Part shown: positions 41,715 through 50,898 of the stretch, in pieces | How the letters are laid out: every line of letters begins with the position of its first letter | How positions within the stretch are numbered: position 1 is the stretch's first letter | DNA from: Acinetobacter sp. S54 | Lineage (GTDB): Bacteria; Pseudomonadota; Gammaproteobacteria; Pseudomonadales; Moraxellaceae | Length of the DNA: 64,000 bases | Reading direction: 5' to 3' | Assembly (NCBI RefSeq): GCF_016624945.1 | Contig: NZ_JACVUI010000005.1 | Span: 124,001-188,000 of the forward strand | Position numbers and translations under genes: made by a program | Notes under the pieces: generated by a model | The model's input: only the letters and a program-made list of their open reading frames with translations | What the model was told of the DNA's origin: nothing | Databases searched by the model: none

Positions 41715-41920
41715 TTAATATATATTAAAATAATTATGAATAATAACTACAATATTGTGCAAATATTTTTAAATACTCATTCAGTGATGCACAATCTTAT
41801 TTTGAGATAAGCATCAATGTCGTTATGAGAATTAAGTCATTAAAAGAATAAATTAAGTTAATTTTGGTACATATTTTGGATAAGTTTTGAGTACAATATC
41901 CTTCTGGTGGAAAAATATAA

Positions 41921-42898
41921 TTGAATATGCTTAATGATAATGATTTAGAAACGGTGTTTATTTTGGGGCAGCAACAATTACGTACGCTGACGCCTTTAAT
42001 CTCCAAGGAAAACATTCAAAGCTCGGTACCGACATTATCTTTATTGGATAAATTACCTGTTCCCGCATTTATTTTAAGTAGTGAAGGGATTTTTCTTAAA
42101 GTAAATCAGTTGTTTGCAGATATTTATGCAAGTGATGCCCTGTATATGCAGGGTAAATCGATGAGCAGCTTTATTGAAAATATTGAAGCTGAAATATCTG
42201 CTATTCTAGATCAATTTGAACACAAAGACGGGCATTATGAAAAAGAACTCTATGTAAAGGGGCGTTTTTATAATACCTACTGGCGCGCTTTAAAAGACGA
42301 TAATGAACAAACTATTGCGATCATGATTGTCTGGGCGGAAGTAACGAGGTTAAAACGCCGTGAACGTGTACTTGAACTGAATAATCTACGTTTACAGGAA
42401 TATCTATATGTTGATCCTGTAACAGGTGCAGCGAATCGGTTAGCGTTGGAACAATGGTTGAGCGAAACTCAGTCAGAGCAGAAACATATTTCATTTTATG
42501 CCTTGATGATTGATCTGGACGATTTCAAAAAATTTAATCAGACATATAGTTATAGTCAAGGGGATGTTGCTTTAAAGGAAATTGCCGAACTTTTAGAAAG
42601 TTATTTAAATCCGAAAGAAAGCATGCTTTATCGACTAAATTCTGCACAATTTGTAATCATTATGCCTAATGCATCCGAGCTAACAGCTTATACTTTGGCT
42701 GAACGTCTTCGGATCGCAATTTATGATGCGGCTTATCTATTTGAAAATGGTTTTCATGACCGATTGACTGCAACCGTTGCTATTTATAAACCTTCTTTTC
42801 AAGAGTTAAACTCTTTTTCTGAAATTGAATCACGTTTATGTTTTGCAATTAAGAATGTTAAAGTCAGAGAAAAGAATAAAAGCATTTCATTGGAATAA
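41921..42898 (+). CDS. PAS-GGDEF protein, degenerate active site
   Basis: The 325-residue protein has a PAS domain (about 40-145, with PVPAFILSSEGIFLKVNQLF) and a C-terminal GGDEF-like domain (about 165-315: DPVTGAANRLALEQWL; LMIDLDDFKKFNQTY). Where active enzymes have (R)GGDEF, this one has RLNSAQFVIIMP, so cyclic-di-GMP synthesis is unlikely. It may be a GTP-binding or scaffold regulator. The start could be TTG 41921, which has GGTGGA about 10 nt upstream; ATG 41927 is the alternative. No EAL domain follows. Confidence 0.82.
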   Translation: MNMLNDNDLETVFILGQQQLRTLTPLISKENIQSSVPTLSLLDKLPVPAFILSSEGIFLKVNQLFADIYASDALYMQGKSMSSFIENIEAEISAILDQFEHKDGHYEKELYVKGRFYNTYWRALKDDNEQTIAIMIVWAEVTRLKRRERVLELNNLRLQEYLYVDPVTGAANRLALEQWLSETQSEQKHISFYALMIDLDDFKKFNQTYSYSQGDVALKEIAELLESYLNPKESMLYRLNSAQFVIIMPNASELTAYTLAERLRIAIYDAAYLFENGFHDRLTATVAIYKPSFQELNSFSEIESRLCFAIKNVKVREKNKSISLE

Positions 42899-43081
42899 TC
42901 TAAAGCTTAGCTTTATTTGGATTTTTAACTCTCATTTTTTAAACAAAACAGGTCGAGCGGTTTTGTTTTAACACATGAAAAAAGTTTGTAGGTGATTTGA
43001 ATATGTTATCTTTATGGGCAATTTTCCAGATCGCACTTATGGTGTGAAGATCTCTTTTTCTTTGTTTCATTCGAGGCTGTC

Positions 43082-43990
43082 GTGACATCGATTTCACAAG
43101 TAAATGCCAATGCATTATTTGCGGCACAAGAACGTATTCAGCAAGATTTAAAAATAGCTTTGGATGCCTTCTCCTTGGCTGAACCTTTAAAATCTGCGGT
43201 TTATCATGCTGTCATGTTAGGTGGAAAACGTGTACGTCCAGCGCTGTGCTATGCAGCAGCTTCTCTCAAAGAGCATCCAAATTTTGCTGCGGCACGTCGT
43301 GCTGCAGTCGCTGTTGAGTTTATTCATTGTTATTCACTGGTGCACGATGACCTTCCGTGCATGGACAATGATTTATTACGTCGCGGGCAACCGACTTGCC
43401 ATGTGGCTTTTGGTGAAGATACTGCACTGCTTGCAGGGGATATTTTACAGTCAATGGCTTTTGAAGTTTTGACCAGTCGCTTATTTGACCAGCAGAGTAA
43501 TGTTGATACGGACATCGTCTTAAAACAAGTTCAAATTTTGGCAACTGCAAGTTCTAAAATGGTAAGCGGACAAGTCATGGACTTGCAAGCAGAAGGCCAA
43601 GTGATCAACCAACAACAACTAGAAACCATTCATCGTAATAAAACAGGTGCATTGATTCAGGCTGCGATTATGATGGGAGCAGTGACTGCATTTTCTGGTA
43701 CGGATCAGGCAATTCCCCAATTGCGCCAATTTGGGCAAAACATAGGTTTAGCGTTTCAAGTGCATGATGATGTATTGGATATTATTTCAACCACAGAAAC
43801 CTTAGGTAAAACTGCAGGTAAAGATGAACAGGTAGAGAAATCAACCTATCCTGCATTGATGGGCTTGGAACAGGCACAACACTATGCACAATCTTTACAG
43901 CAAGAGGCACTTTCTGCGTTGGAGCATTTTGGTGAATCAGCCAAAGACTTACTGGAAATTGCGCAGTTTGTGCTGTCCAGAAAAAACTGA
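43082..43990 (+). CDS. ispA: Farnesyl diphosphate synthase
   Basis: The 302-residue polyprenyl synthase makes farnesyl diphosphate from IPP and DMAPP, the precursor of quinones and undecaprenyl phosphate. The first aspartate-rich motif is HDDLPCMDNDLLRRG (around residue 90) and the second is HDDVLDIIS. GGKRVRPALCYA near residue 46 binds IPP. The start is GTG 43082 with GAGG at 43073-43076 (5-nt spacing). Geranylgeranyl synthases are similar, but the family pattern and length fit ispA. Confidence 0.9.
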   Translation: MTSISQVNANALFAAQERIQQDLKIALDAFSLAEPLKSAVYHAVMLGGKRVRPALCYAAASLKEHPNFAAARRAAVAVEFIHCYSLVHDDLPCMDNDLLRRGQPTCHVAFGEDTALLAGDILQSMAFEVLTSRLFDQQSNVDTDIVLKQVQILATASSKMVSGQVMDLQAEGQVINQQQLETIHRNKTGALIQAAIMMGAVTAFSGTDQAIPQLRQFGQNIGLAFQVHDDVLDIISTTETLGKTAGKDEQVEKSTYPALMGLEQAQHYAQSLQQEALSALEHFGESAKDLLEIAQFVLSRKN

Positions 43991-44006
43991 CTTTTAGAAG
44001 TCAAGT

Positions 44007-44040
44007 TATAATCCCTTTCCTTTATAGGCAAGGGATTATA
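44007..44040. terminator. Bidirectional terminator between ispA and qmcA
   Basis: An 11-bp stem TATAATCCCTT / AAGGGATTATA with a 12-nt loop lies between the converging ispA and SPFH genes, flanked by A/T. Confidence 0.75.
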
Positions 44041-44045
44041 GTAAG

Positions 44046-44903
44046 TTATGGATTATTTCGACCCATCACACCACGAATGGTGCTGAGAATATCAGCAGGA
44101 AGTACCACGGTTTTAGCATTATTAGACTTCGCCATATCCTGCATGGCTTTGACATACTGCTCACCGAGTAGGTAAGCCACAGGAATCTCTTGATCACCTA
44201 CCGCAGATGTCACCATTTCAATGGCTTTTTGTGAAGCTTGAGCAAGTACAACTTGAGCTTCAGCATCACGACGTGAAGCTTCCAGACGGCCATCGGCTTC
44301 TAAAATTGCGGCTTGTTTTTCCCCATCCGCACGAGTCACAGTAGCACGACGCTGACGTTCTGCAGCGGCTTGTGCTTCCATCGCAGCTTGCATGGTTGTA
44401 GACGGTTGAATGTCCTGAATTTCCACCGTTTTTAAGGTAATGCCCCAGTCTGAAATATCATCAGAAATGGCAGCTTTGAGTTTAGCTTTAATATGATCAC
44501 GAGAGGACAGGGCATCATCTAGATCCATTTCGCCGACAATGGAGCGCAAAGAAGTCTGAACCAGATTTTGAATTGCCCATGTATAGTTTTCGATACCATA
44601 GACGGCTTTTTCTGGGGTAGTTAAATTAATATAGGCCACTGCATTCATGACCAAAACTGCGTTATCGCGGGTGATTACTTCTTGCGATGGAATATCTAAC
44701 ACAATATCTTTGGTCGTAACTTTATAAGCCACTTCATCTACATAGGGAATGACAAAGTTAAGTCCGGGACTCAACGTTGCATGATATTTCCCAAGACGCT
44801 GAACAATCCATTTATAGCCTTGTGGGACAATACGCACCCCTTTAAAAATGGTGACTCCCACAAAAATGAGAAAGGCTAAACCAATAATTGTACCGACTGG
44901 CAT
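44046..44903 (-). CDS. qmcA: SPFH/stomatin-family protein (QmcA-like)
   Basis: The 285-residue protein has one N-terminal membrane helix (PVGTIIGLAFLIFVGVTIF) and a PHB/SPFH domain (VRIVPQGYKWIVQRLGKYH; NLVQTSLRSIVGEMDLDD). A coiled coil rich in Ala/Glu (AAMEAQAAAERQRRATVTRADG) follows. It probably forms ring-like membrane assemblies and works with the NfeD protein encoded directly upstream (11 nt away). A role in membrane quality control is inferred from the family. Confidence 0.88.
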   Translation of the reverse strand: MPVGTIIGLAFLIFVGVTIFKGVRIVPQGYKWIVQRLGKYHATLSPGLNFVIPYVDEVAYKVTTKDIVLDIPSQEVITRDNAVLVMNAVAYINLTTPEKAVYGIENYTWAIQNLVQTSLRSIVGEMDLDDALSSRDHIKAKLKAAISDDISDWGITLKTVEIQDIQPSTTMQAAMEAQAAAERQRRATVTRADGEKQAAILEADGRLEASRRDAEAQVVLAQASQKAIEMVTSAVGDQEIPVAYLLGEQYVKAMQDMAKSNNAKTVVLPADILSTIRGVMGRNNP

Positions 44904-44914
44904 AAAAAATCCTC

Positions 44915-45400
44915 TTATGATTCTTGAGATTTATGTAATTGGACAACCAGATCGTTGCCCATAATATCGACCACACGAACACGGTCACCCACTTGAACAG
45001 GAGATAAACTACGGCAATTCCATTCGTCTGCCCCCAATACAGGCAGAGAAAATCGAACTACGATCTGATCGTGAGTCAGACCAACCTGTATCACCATACC
45101 GATCTGACCGATGGTGGCTTCACGAGATAATCCTGCTTTAGTTTTATCAATAGAGAGCGGTTTAATAAATTTAAACCATAGAATAGTGCAAACAATGGAT
45201 AAGATAATCCACATTACAATTTGGGTGGTGAGTCCCATCATTGGGAAAAGCCACAATAAAACACCGACCAAAATAGCGGCAATACCAAACCAAAGGGCGG
45301 CAAAAGCAGGCAAAATCAGCTCAGAAAGCATGAGGATAATACCTAAAACAAACCAATGCCAGGGTTGTAAAACTAATTCCATAGCGTTGCTCATATTCAT
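44915..45400 (-). CDS. NfeD-family membrane protein
   Basis: The 161-residue protein has three or four membrane helices (ELVLQPWHWFVLGIILML; LPAFAALWFGIAAILVGVLL; IVMWIILSIVCTILWF) followed by an OB-fold NfeD-C domain (IGQIGMVIQVG; VQVGDRVRVVDIMGNDLVV). It is typically paired with an SPFH protein, as here. I start at ATG 45400 (MNMSNAMELV); a reading from 45451 adds 17 residues with no hydrophobic or family support. No good ribosome binding site is seen for either. Confidence 0.82.
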   Translation of the reverse strand: MNMSNAMELVLQPWHWFVLGIILMLSELILPAFAALWFGIAAILVGVLLWLFPMMGLTTQIVMWIILSIVCTILWFKFIKPLSIDKTKAGLSREATIGQIGMVIQVGLTHDQIVVRFSLPVLGADEWNCRSLSPVQVGDRVRVVDIMGNDLVVQLHKSQES

Positions 45401-45567
45401 TATGTTAAAGATGAAAAAATCATCATTAATCAATGTAACAGAACTGGGCAAAGATGAATATTAAAATAGCAAAATCAAGATCAAAATAACAAAATCATTC
45501 AATTGAATGGCAATAAAACGAGATATTGTCATGTTTTACACAATATCTCATTTTATATAACTATGAA

Positions 45568-46491
45568 TTAAAATTTTGGCCGAGATGCAGGCTGAAGAGC
45601 AGCAGGGGATTTTTTAAAATTATTAATTACGCCCTGAATTTCTTTAATTTTCAGCTGAGCTGCTTTTTCACCTTCTAAAATTGCCTGATTACTAGATTTC
45701 AAATCCAGTACACCAAGATTTCCAACTTTGGGCTGAATGATGACATTAGCTTGATTCAGCTCAGTGCTAATACTTTGCTGCCCCATAATATTAATGGTTT
45801 GATCCAAAAGCCCCAACATATTGCCAGCCCCTGAACCGGTTGGACGAGCAGAAATATCAACTGCAATGACAATATCCGCACCCATATCTTTTGCCGTTTT
45901 AACTGGAATTGGACTGACGAGACCGCCATCGACATATTTTACATTGCCAATAGTTGCAGGCACAAAAACATTGGGAATACTACAGGAAGCACGAACTGCC
46001 TGACCCGCATTGCCTTTAATAAAATCGGCTTTTTGTCCATTGTCCAGACGGGTTGCAACTGCAGCAAAACGAATAGGAAACTTTTCAATCGGTTTATTGC
46101 CAACTTGGGTATTAACGTAATCCTGCAACTTTTGGCCTAAAATAATGCCCTGACGGTTGAGGGTGAGATCACGTAAATCAGATTCCTGTAACTTTAGGGC
46201 GAGACTTTGCATTTGATAAGGGGTTTGCCCACTAGCATAAATACTACCGACAAAACTACCGGCACTGGTGCCTGTAACAATTTTAGGTTTGATGCCATGT
46301 GACTCTAAAACTTTAATTACACCGATATGGGCAAAACCCTTCGCGCCGCCGCCACCGAGTGCCAGAGCAATCACGGGTTCACGGGCTTTGAGGGAAGTCG
46401 TTTGAGTAGGAGTTTTAACGGTTTTATCACAACCAAATAGCGCAAGGCTCAGGGTGCCAAGGATGGCAAAATGTGCAACTTTCATCTTCAA
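45568..46491 (-). CDS. Patatin-like phospholipase lipoprotein
   Basis: The 307-residue protein is a probable lipoprotein (lipobox LALFG-C21). It carries the patatin blocks ALALGGGGAKGFAHIGV (oxyanion hole), GTSAGSFVG (Ser nucleophile) and YVDGGLVSPIP (Asp of the Ser-Asp dyad). It should hydrolyse acyl esters of phospholipids in the cell envelope. It resembles RssA-type proteins. It is on the minus strand with the acyltransferase gene upstream and no clear operon partner. Confidence 0.88.
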   Translation of the reverse strand: MKMKVAHFAILGTLSLALFGCDKTVKTPTQTTSLKAREPVIALALGGGGAKGFAHIGVIKVLESHGIKPKIVTGTSAGSFVGSIYASGQTPYQMQSLALKLQESDLRDLTLNRQGIILGQKLQDYVNTQVGNKPIEKFPIRFAAVATRLDNGQKADFIKGNAGQAVRASCSIPNVFVPATIGNVKYVDGGLVSPIPVKTAKDMGADIVIAVDISARPTGSGAGNMLGLLDQTINIMGQQSISTELNQANVIIQPKVGNLGVLDLKSSNQAILEGEKAAQLKIKEIQGVINNFKKSPAALQPASRPKF

Positions 46492-46551
46492 TTAAACAGC
46501 AAAAGTGGCCAAAAAAGATGCGCACATCTCAACAGATTTGAAGGATGAATA

Positions 46552-47175
46552 CTAGCGTTTTTTCACTAGATTTTGTAAAGGTAAAGACAGCCAGTTTGAC
46601 GTATGTGGTGAAAATTTTCCTGCGAAGCGCTGCATAATTTGATCCAGATCCTGTTGGTAATGACCTGTAGGATAAAATACGCCTAAGCTATGAATTATTT
46701 TGTGATCAAAATCAAAAGAAAAAATCACAATTGGAATCTGGGCTTTTAATGCGATTTGATAAAAACCGCTTTTTATTTTTTCCGCTTTTTTTCGCGTGCC
46801 TTCAGGTGCCATTCCTACCCAGATTTTATCCTGTTGTTCAATAAAATGAACCACTTGTTCAGTTAATCCATTCACACGATCACGTTTAACAGGAATCAAA
46901 CCAGCCCATTTTAATAAGGGCTGAAATGGTGGTTTAAATAGGCTATCTTTACCCAATACAGTGATTTTTATTCCTAATCCACCAATTGCTAAAAAACCAT
47001 ACCATGCATCGATATTGGATGTATGCGGTGCAATGATTGCAACAGCTTTGGCTAGATTAGGGAATTCACCTTCGATGCTCCAGCCTTGTGTTAAAAATAG
47101 TTTTTTGAATATTCTACGACTCAACGCTGTACCGCGTTGCGGTACTTGATCAGGTAATTCTGGAAAATGTTGCAT
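46552..47175 (-). CDS. 1-acylglycerol-3-phosphate O-acyltransferase-like protein (PlsC family)
   Basis: The 207-residue protein is a LPLAT-superfamily acyltransferase with the catalytic HTSNIDAWYG (H-x4-D) and the acceptor-binding APEGTRKK block. Between these are IKITVLGKDSLFKPPFQPLL and GLIPVKRDRV. It is shorter than typical PlsC (about 240) and is probably a lipid-remodelling acyltransferase rather than the main PlsC. It is divergent from the MFS gene. Confidence 0.82.
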   Translation of the reverse strand: MQHFPELPDQVPQRGTALSRRIFKKLFLTQGWSIEGEFPNLAKAVAIIAPHTSNIDAWYGFLAIGGLGIKITVLGKDSLFKPPFQPLLKWAGLIPVKRDRVNGLTEQVVHFIEQQDKIWVGMAPEGTRKKAEKIKSGFYQIALKAQIPIVIFSFDFDHKIIHSLGVFYPTGHYQQDLDQIMQRFAGKFSPHTSNWLSLPLQNLVKKR

Positions 47176-47282
47176 AGCTTGATCTGTGTAAAAAATCCTT
47201 TTTATTCATCATAGTCTTTTGAAAATAAACTAACATTGGCAAAATGTAGACTTCAATGCTCATTATGTGCAAAGGGAAACGG

Positions 47283-48530
47283 ATGCTAAATCCTGTGCGG
47301 TTATACTTATTATTATTTTCATTGTATTGGGCACAAGGATTACCTGTTGGTTTTATGACACATGCTTTACCCGTGATTTTAAGGGCAGAGGGTGTTTCAT
47401 TGACGCATATTGGTGGATTTGGTTTATTGATGCTTCCGTGGTCAATCAAGATATTTTGGGCACCATTGGTTGATCGTTTTGGTGATTCTAAAATAGGACA
47501 TTATCGTAGCTGGATTTTACCTACCCAAATTCTCAGTGTTGTAATTCTAGTTATTTTGTCTTTTTTCCCCATTGATTCATTAAGTCAAACTCATTACCTG
47601 TTTTTATTTTTTATATTGCTACTTTGTCTAAATTTGACGGGTGCAACCCAAGACATTGCTACTGATGGCTTAGCAGTCAATTTACTCAAAACGGATCAAC
47701 AACATTGGGGTAATACTTTTCAGGTTGTTGGTTCACGCTTGGGTTTTATTGTGGGTGGTGGGGTTTTACTGTGGGCTTTGGATGGGTTGAGCTGGCAACT
47801 GACATTTTTGGGACTGGCTCTGATTGTACTCATCAATACCATTCCTGTTTGGTTCTATAAAAACGAGCACATCCGAACGAATACCGCTCTGCAACACGCA
47901 CAATTGAGGTTTTCATTAAAAGACTATTTTGATCACTTTACTCAATCCAGAGAGTTGCGTTGCTGGTTAATAGTATTGATTAGTTTTAAAATTGCTGATG
48001 GATTAAGTGGGCCTTTATTAAAACCATTAATGGTGGATATGGGGCTTAATTTTACCCAGATTAGTGTTTATATCACCATGCTAGGTGCATTTGCTGCGTT
48101 ATGTGGAGCAGCCATTGCAGGCTATTTACTCAGGCATTACGCACGTCCTATACTTTTGATTTTATTTTCTTATTTGAAAATTTTAAGTCTATTGGCTTAT
48201 GCAGTTTTAGCCTTTCTTTTTGAGCAGAAAATTAAGATATCAAACCTTGTTATTTATCTGATCAATGCTGTTGAAGATGCTATTTCTGCCATGCTTTTGG
48301 TCGTGATGTTAACATTAGTGATGCAATATAGCCGGAAAGTTTTAGCGGGTACTGACTTTACTTTTCAGGTTGCGATTATGGCAACTGTGGGAGGAGGGTT
48401 GTATACCGTAAGTGGGATTTTGGGAGATTGGCTTGGTTACGCCATGTATTTGAGCTCTATTGTGGGAATTGCTCTATTTTGTCTGATTCCACTGTATCAA
48501 TGGAAAAGATGTTATCTAAAAACCTCATAA
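47283..48530 (+). CDS. MFS transporter, AmpG/PAT-like
   Basis: The 415-residue protein has about 12 membrane spans. N-terminal blocks are LYLLLFSLYWAQGLPVGFM and LTHIGGFGLLMLPWSIKIFW, then the hallmark TGATQDIATDGLAVNLL. That block is shared by AmpG permeases (muropeptide uptake) and the PAT (acetyl-CoA transporter-like) group. Start ATG 47283 has AAGGGA about 6 nt before it. A longer reading from 47256 adds a short segment without support. The substrate is not known. Confidence 0.8.
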   Translation: MLNPVRLYLLLFSLYWAQGLPVGFMTHALPVILRAEGVSLTHIGGFGLLMLPWSIKIFWAPLVDRFGDSKIGHYRSWILPTQILSVVILVILSFFPIDSLSQTHYLFLFFILLLCLNLTGATQDIATDGLAVNLLKTDQQHWGNTFQVVGSRLGFIVGGGVLLWALDGLSWQLTFLGLALIVLINTIPVWFYKNEHIRTNTALQHAQLRFSLKDYFDHFTQSRELRCWLIVLISFKIADGLSGPLLKPLMVDMGLNFTQISVYITMLGAFAALCGAAIAGYLLRHYARPILLILFSYLKILSLLAYAVLAFLFEQKIKISNLVIYLINAVEDAISAMLLVVMLTLVMQYSRKVLAGTDFTFQVAIMATVGGGLYTVSGILGDWLGYAMYLSSIVGIALFCLIPLYQWKRCYLKTS

Positions 48531-48659
48531 ATATTGATTAAAAATCAATTATGTAAAATTAGCCTAAGCTAAAAACTGAATAAGTTAATAAAAATTTAAT
48601 CGTTCTGTAACATTTGGGGACTGTGTAGGATTTGTAACAAATTTACACAGGAACAAAAT

Positions 48660-49769
48660 ATGAAAACCAAAATTGCATTGGCATTTGCCTTATCTTTCTT
48701 TGCCGGAACTAGTTTTGCTGCACCCACTTTATACGGGGAAATCGATACTTCACTGGATTATTTGCCAGAACGTAATGCAACCCAATCCGATAGCGACGTT
48801 TGGGAAGTGAGTTCAAATAGTTCGTTTATCGGGATTAAAGGGGAGGAAAAGTTAACGGAACGTTTGAGTGCAGTTTATTTAGCAGAATGGGCATTTAATG
48901 CCGATGGCGATGGAACTGATTGGGCGCAGCGTAACCGCTTTGTTGGATTAAAGGATAATGTATTGGGGACACTCAAAATTGGTAAACACGATACCCCAGT
49001 TAAGCAGCTTTCGTCAGTTGTCGACACATTCAATAACTATGTTGCGAATAAAGCTGATGTTACTGGTATCTTTACAGGTGAAAACCGGGTAGATAACGTC
49101 GTAGTGTATGAATCTCCTGCAATTAAGCTACCCAATGGTCAGATTAAAATTAATGCGCTGTTAGCAACTGGTGAAGGTTCGGGCATCAAGTCATCTAGTG
49201 GTGGTGTAAAAGCTGCTGGCGGTGGTTTGGGAAATGCATGGTCTGCATCAGCTGTTTATGACAATAAAATTGTAGTTGCAGGTATCGGCTACGATAAAGC
49301 TATTCCAAGTACCTTTTTAGGTCGTGGTTTTTTAAATGCCTCTGAACCTGAAATTTCAGGTGGTTCTCTTTTAGCCGCTGCCAATACCATTCGAGCCATT
49401 GGTCGAGTTAATTTACTCGATAATAATTTGGCGCTAAAAGCACTTTATCAAAGCTCTGAAGTCGAAAAAGTGACAGGGAATGCAGTAGGTTCTGAAAATA
49501 TTGACGATGCAAATGGCTGGCTTATTGGTGCAGAATATAATTTTCCAAATGCAAAAAACTGGACTGTAAAAGGGCAATATAGCCAGAATAACACCAGTTT
49601 TAAAACCAATGTATCGGACTTTGAAGCTACACAATGGATTGCAGGATTGGATTATGCATTCAGTAAACAATTTAGAACGTATGGCTATGCAGGCTATTTA
49701 ACTCTTGAGCAGGCAGATAAAAAAGATAAACAACCTGTGGGCGGTGTCGGTCTAGAGTTTAAATTCTAA
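48660..49769 (+). CDS. Outer-membrane porin (Gram-negative general porin family)
   Basis: The 369-residue protein has a signal peptide (KTKIALAFALSFFAGTSFA) and a beta-barrel pattern that starts LYGEIDTSLDYLPE and ends GGVGLEFKF, closing in Phe as barrels do. The middle FVGLKDNVLGTLKIGKHDTP block is typical of Neisseria/Burkholderia-type porins. It should form a trimeric pore. There is no ribosome binding site of note apart from CAGGAACA before the ATG. A hairpin terminator follows. Confidence 0.85.
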   Translation: MKTKIALAFALSFFAGTSFAAPTLYGEIDTSLDYLPERNATQSDSDVWEVSSNSSFIGIKGEEKLTERLSAVYLAEWAFNADGDGTDWAQRNRFVGLKDNVLGTLKIGKHDTPVKQLSSVVDTFNNYVANKADVTGIFTGENRVDNVVVYESPAIKLPNGQIKINALLATGEGSGIKSSSGGVKAAGGGLGNAWSASAVYDNKIVVAGIGYDKAIPSTFLGRGFLNASEPEISGGSLLAAANTIRAIGRVNLLDNNLALKALYQSSEVEKVTGNAVGSENIDDANGWLIGAEYNFPNAKNWTVKGQYSQNNTSFKTNVSDFEATQWIAGLDYAFSKQFRTYGYAGYLTLEQADKKDKQPVGGVGLEFKF

Positions 49770-49783
49770 TAAATCAATAGGCT

Positions 49784-49816
49784 AAATAAAGGCGATCACA
49801 ATGGTCGCCTTTATTT
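49784..49816 (+). terminator. Terminator after the porin gene
   Basis: A 12-bp perfect stem AAATAAAGGCGA / TCGCCTTTATTT with a 9-nt loop, running into TATTTAAG, 15 bp after the porin stop. Confidence 0.82.
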
Positions 49817-50207
49817 ATTTAAGAGATTTTTAAGTTTAAATTCTTAGATTAGCAGGGTGTAATCAGAATATGATGTCGATGTTCAATCTCATTTTTGAGC
49901 TTCTAGGATACTTTAGTTAATTTGACCGATACAGATTACCCCATTTGGATCATTTAATTAGCTAAAAATAAAAGCGCATAAAGACGAAAATGATGGCAAG
50001 TATTTATTCGATATAAACGTTTGCTGGATTTATATCGGACTAGTCATTTTAAACATAACCTGTTTAAATACGGATGAAAATAAACATTTTAATGTTCAGA
50101 TGACACTGTCATTGTACTTAATATATTTCAGATGTATTGAATATTGGGTCGACATGACATACTGATAGAAATCCTGATAATAAATTGATTAGCTGTGAGC
50201 CAATACC
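49817..50207. other. Intergenic region upstream of pmrA
   Basis: About 390 bp without a gene. In A. baumannii pmrC precedes pmrA, but no pmrC frame exists here. The A+T-rich stretch likely holds the pmrA promoter in the last 100 bp; I see no strong consensus. ATATATTTCAG and TGATAATAAATTG are the most A+T-rich points. Confidence 0.5.
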
Positions 50208-50882
50208 ATGCCTAAAATCCTGATTATTGAAGATGACTTCATGATTGCAGAGTCCACGCTCACTTTGCTTAAGTATCATCAATTTGATGTGGACTGGGTA
50301 AATAACGGAATTGATGGTTTAGCACAACTTGCAAAACAAACTTTTGACCTGGTGTTGCTGGATCTTGGTTTGCCCATGATGGATGGTATGCAGGTGCTTA
50401 AACAAATTCGACAGAAAACCACCGTTCCTGTATTAATTATTTCAGCGCGTGATCAACTTGAAAATCGTGTAGATGGTTTAAATCAAGGCGCGGATGACTA
50501 TTTGATCAAACCTTACGAGTTTGACGAGTTACTGGCACGTATTCATGCATTATTGCGCCGTAGTGGTAAAGAGGCGCAGGCCACTAGTCAAGATCAAATT
50601 CTCAAAAGTGGGGATGTTATCCTTAATATCGAAAAGCATGTTGCCACCGTAAAAGGTCAGGAAATTGAACTTTCTAATCGTGAATGGGCAATTTTAATTC
50701 CACTAATGACTCATCCTAACAAGATTTTTTCCAAGGCAAATCTGGAAGATAAATTGTATGACTTTGATAGTGAAGTCACCAGTAATACGATTGAAGTTTA
50801 TGTCCATCATTTGCGTTCTAAACTGGGTAAAGATTTTATTCGTACAATTCGTGGTCTAGGTTATCGTCTTGGGCATAGCTAA
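50208..50882 (+). CDS. pmrA: Response regulator PmrA (OmpR family)
   Basis: The 224-residue protein has a receiver domain with acidic pocket E8-D9-D10, phospho-acceptor D52 (LLDLGLPMMDG) and Lys in DYLIKPYEFDELLARIH. The C-terminal winged helix has SNREWAILIPLMTH and RTIRGLGYRLG. It is very close to what I recall of A. baumannii PmrA, which controls lipid A modification (polymyxin response). It is 16 nt upstream of pmrB. QseB is the next closest family member. Confidence 0.85.
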   Translation: MPKILIIEDDFMIAESTLTLLKYHQFDVDWVNNGIDGLAQLAKQTFDLVLLDLGLPMMDGMQVLKQIRQKTTVPVLIISARDQLENRVDGLNQGADDYLIKPYEFDELLARIHALLRRSGKEAQATSQDQILKSGDVILNIEKHVATVKGQEIELSNREWAILIPLMTHPNKIFSKANLEDKLYDFDSEVTSNTIEVYVHHLRSKLGKDFIRTIRGLGYRLGHS

Positions 50883-50898
50883 GGGATTCTAATTATCT

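Noticed and set aside
47150..47449. Minus-strand frame upstream of the acyltransferase
   Set aside because: It overlaps the MFS gene start region, has no domain, and is partly the complement of that gene's signal-like N-terminus.
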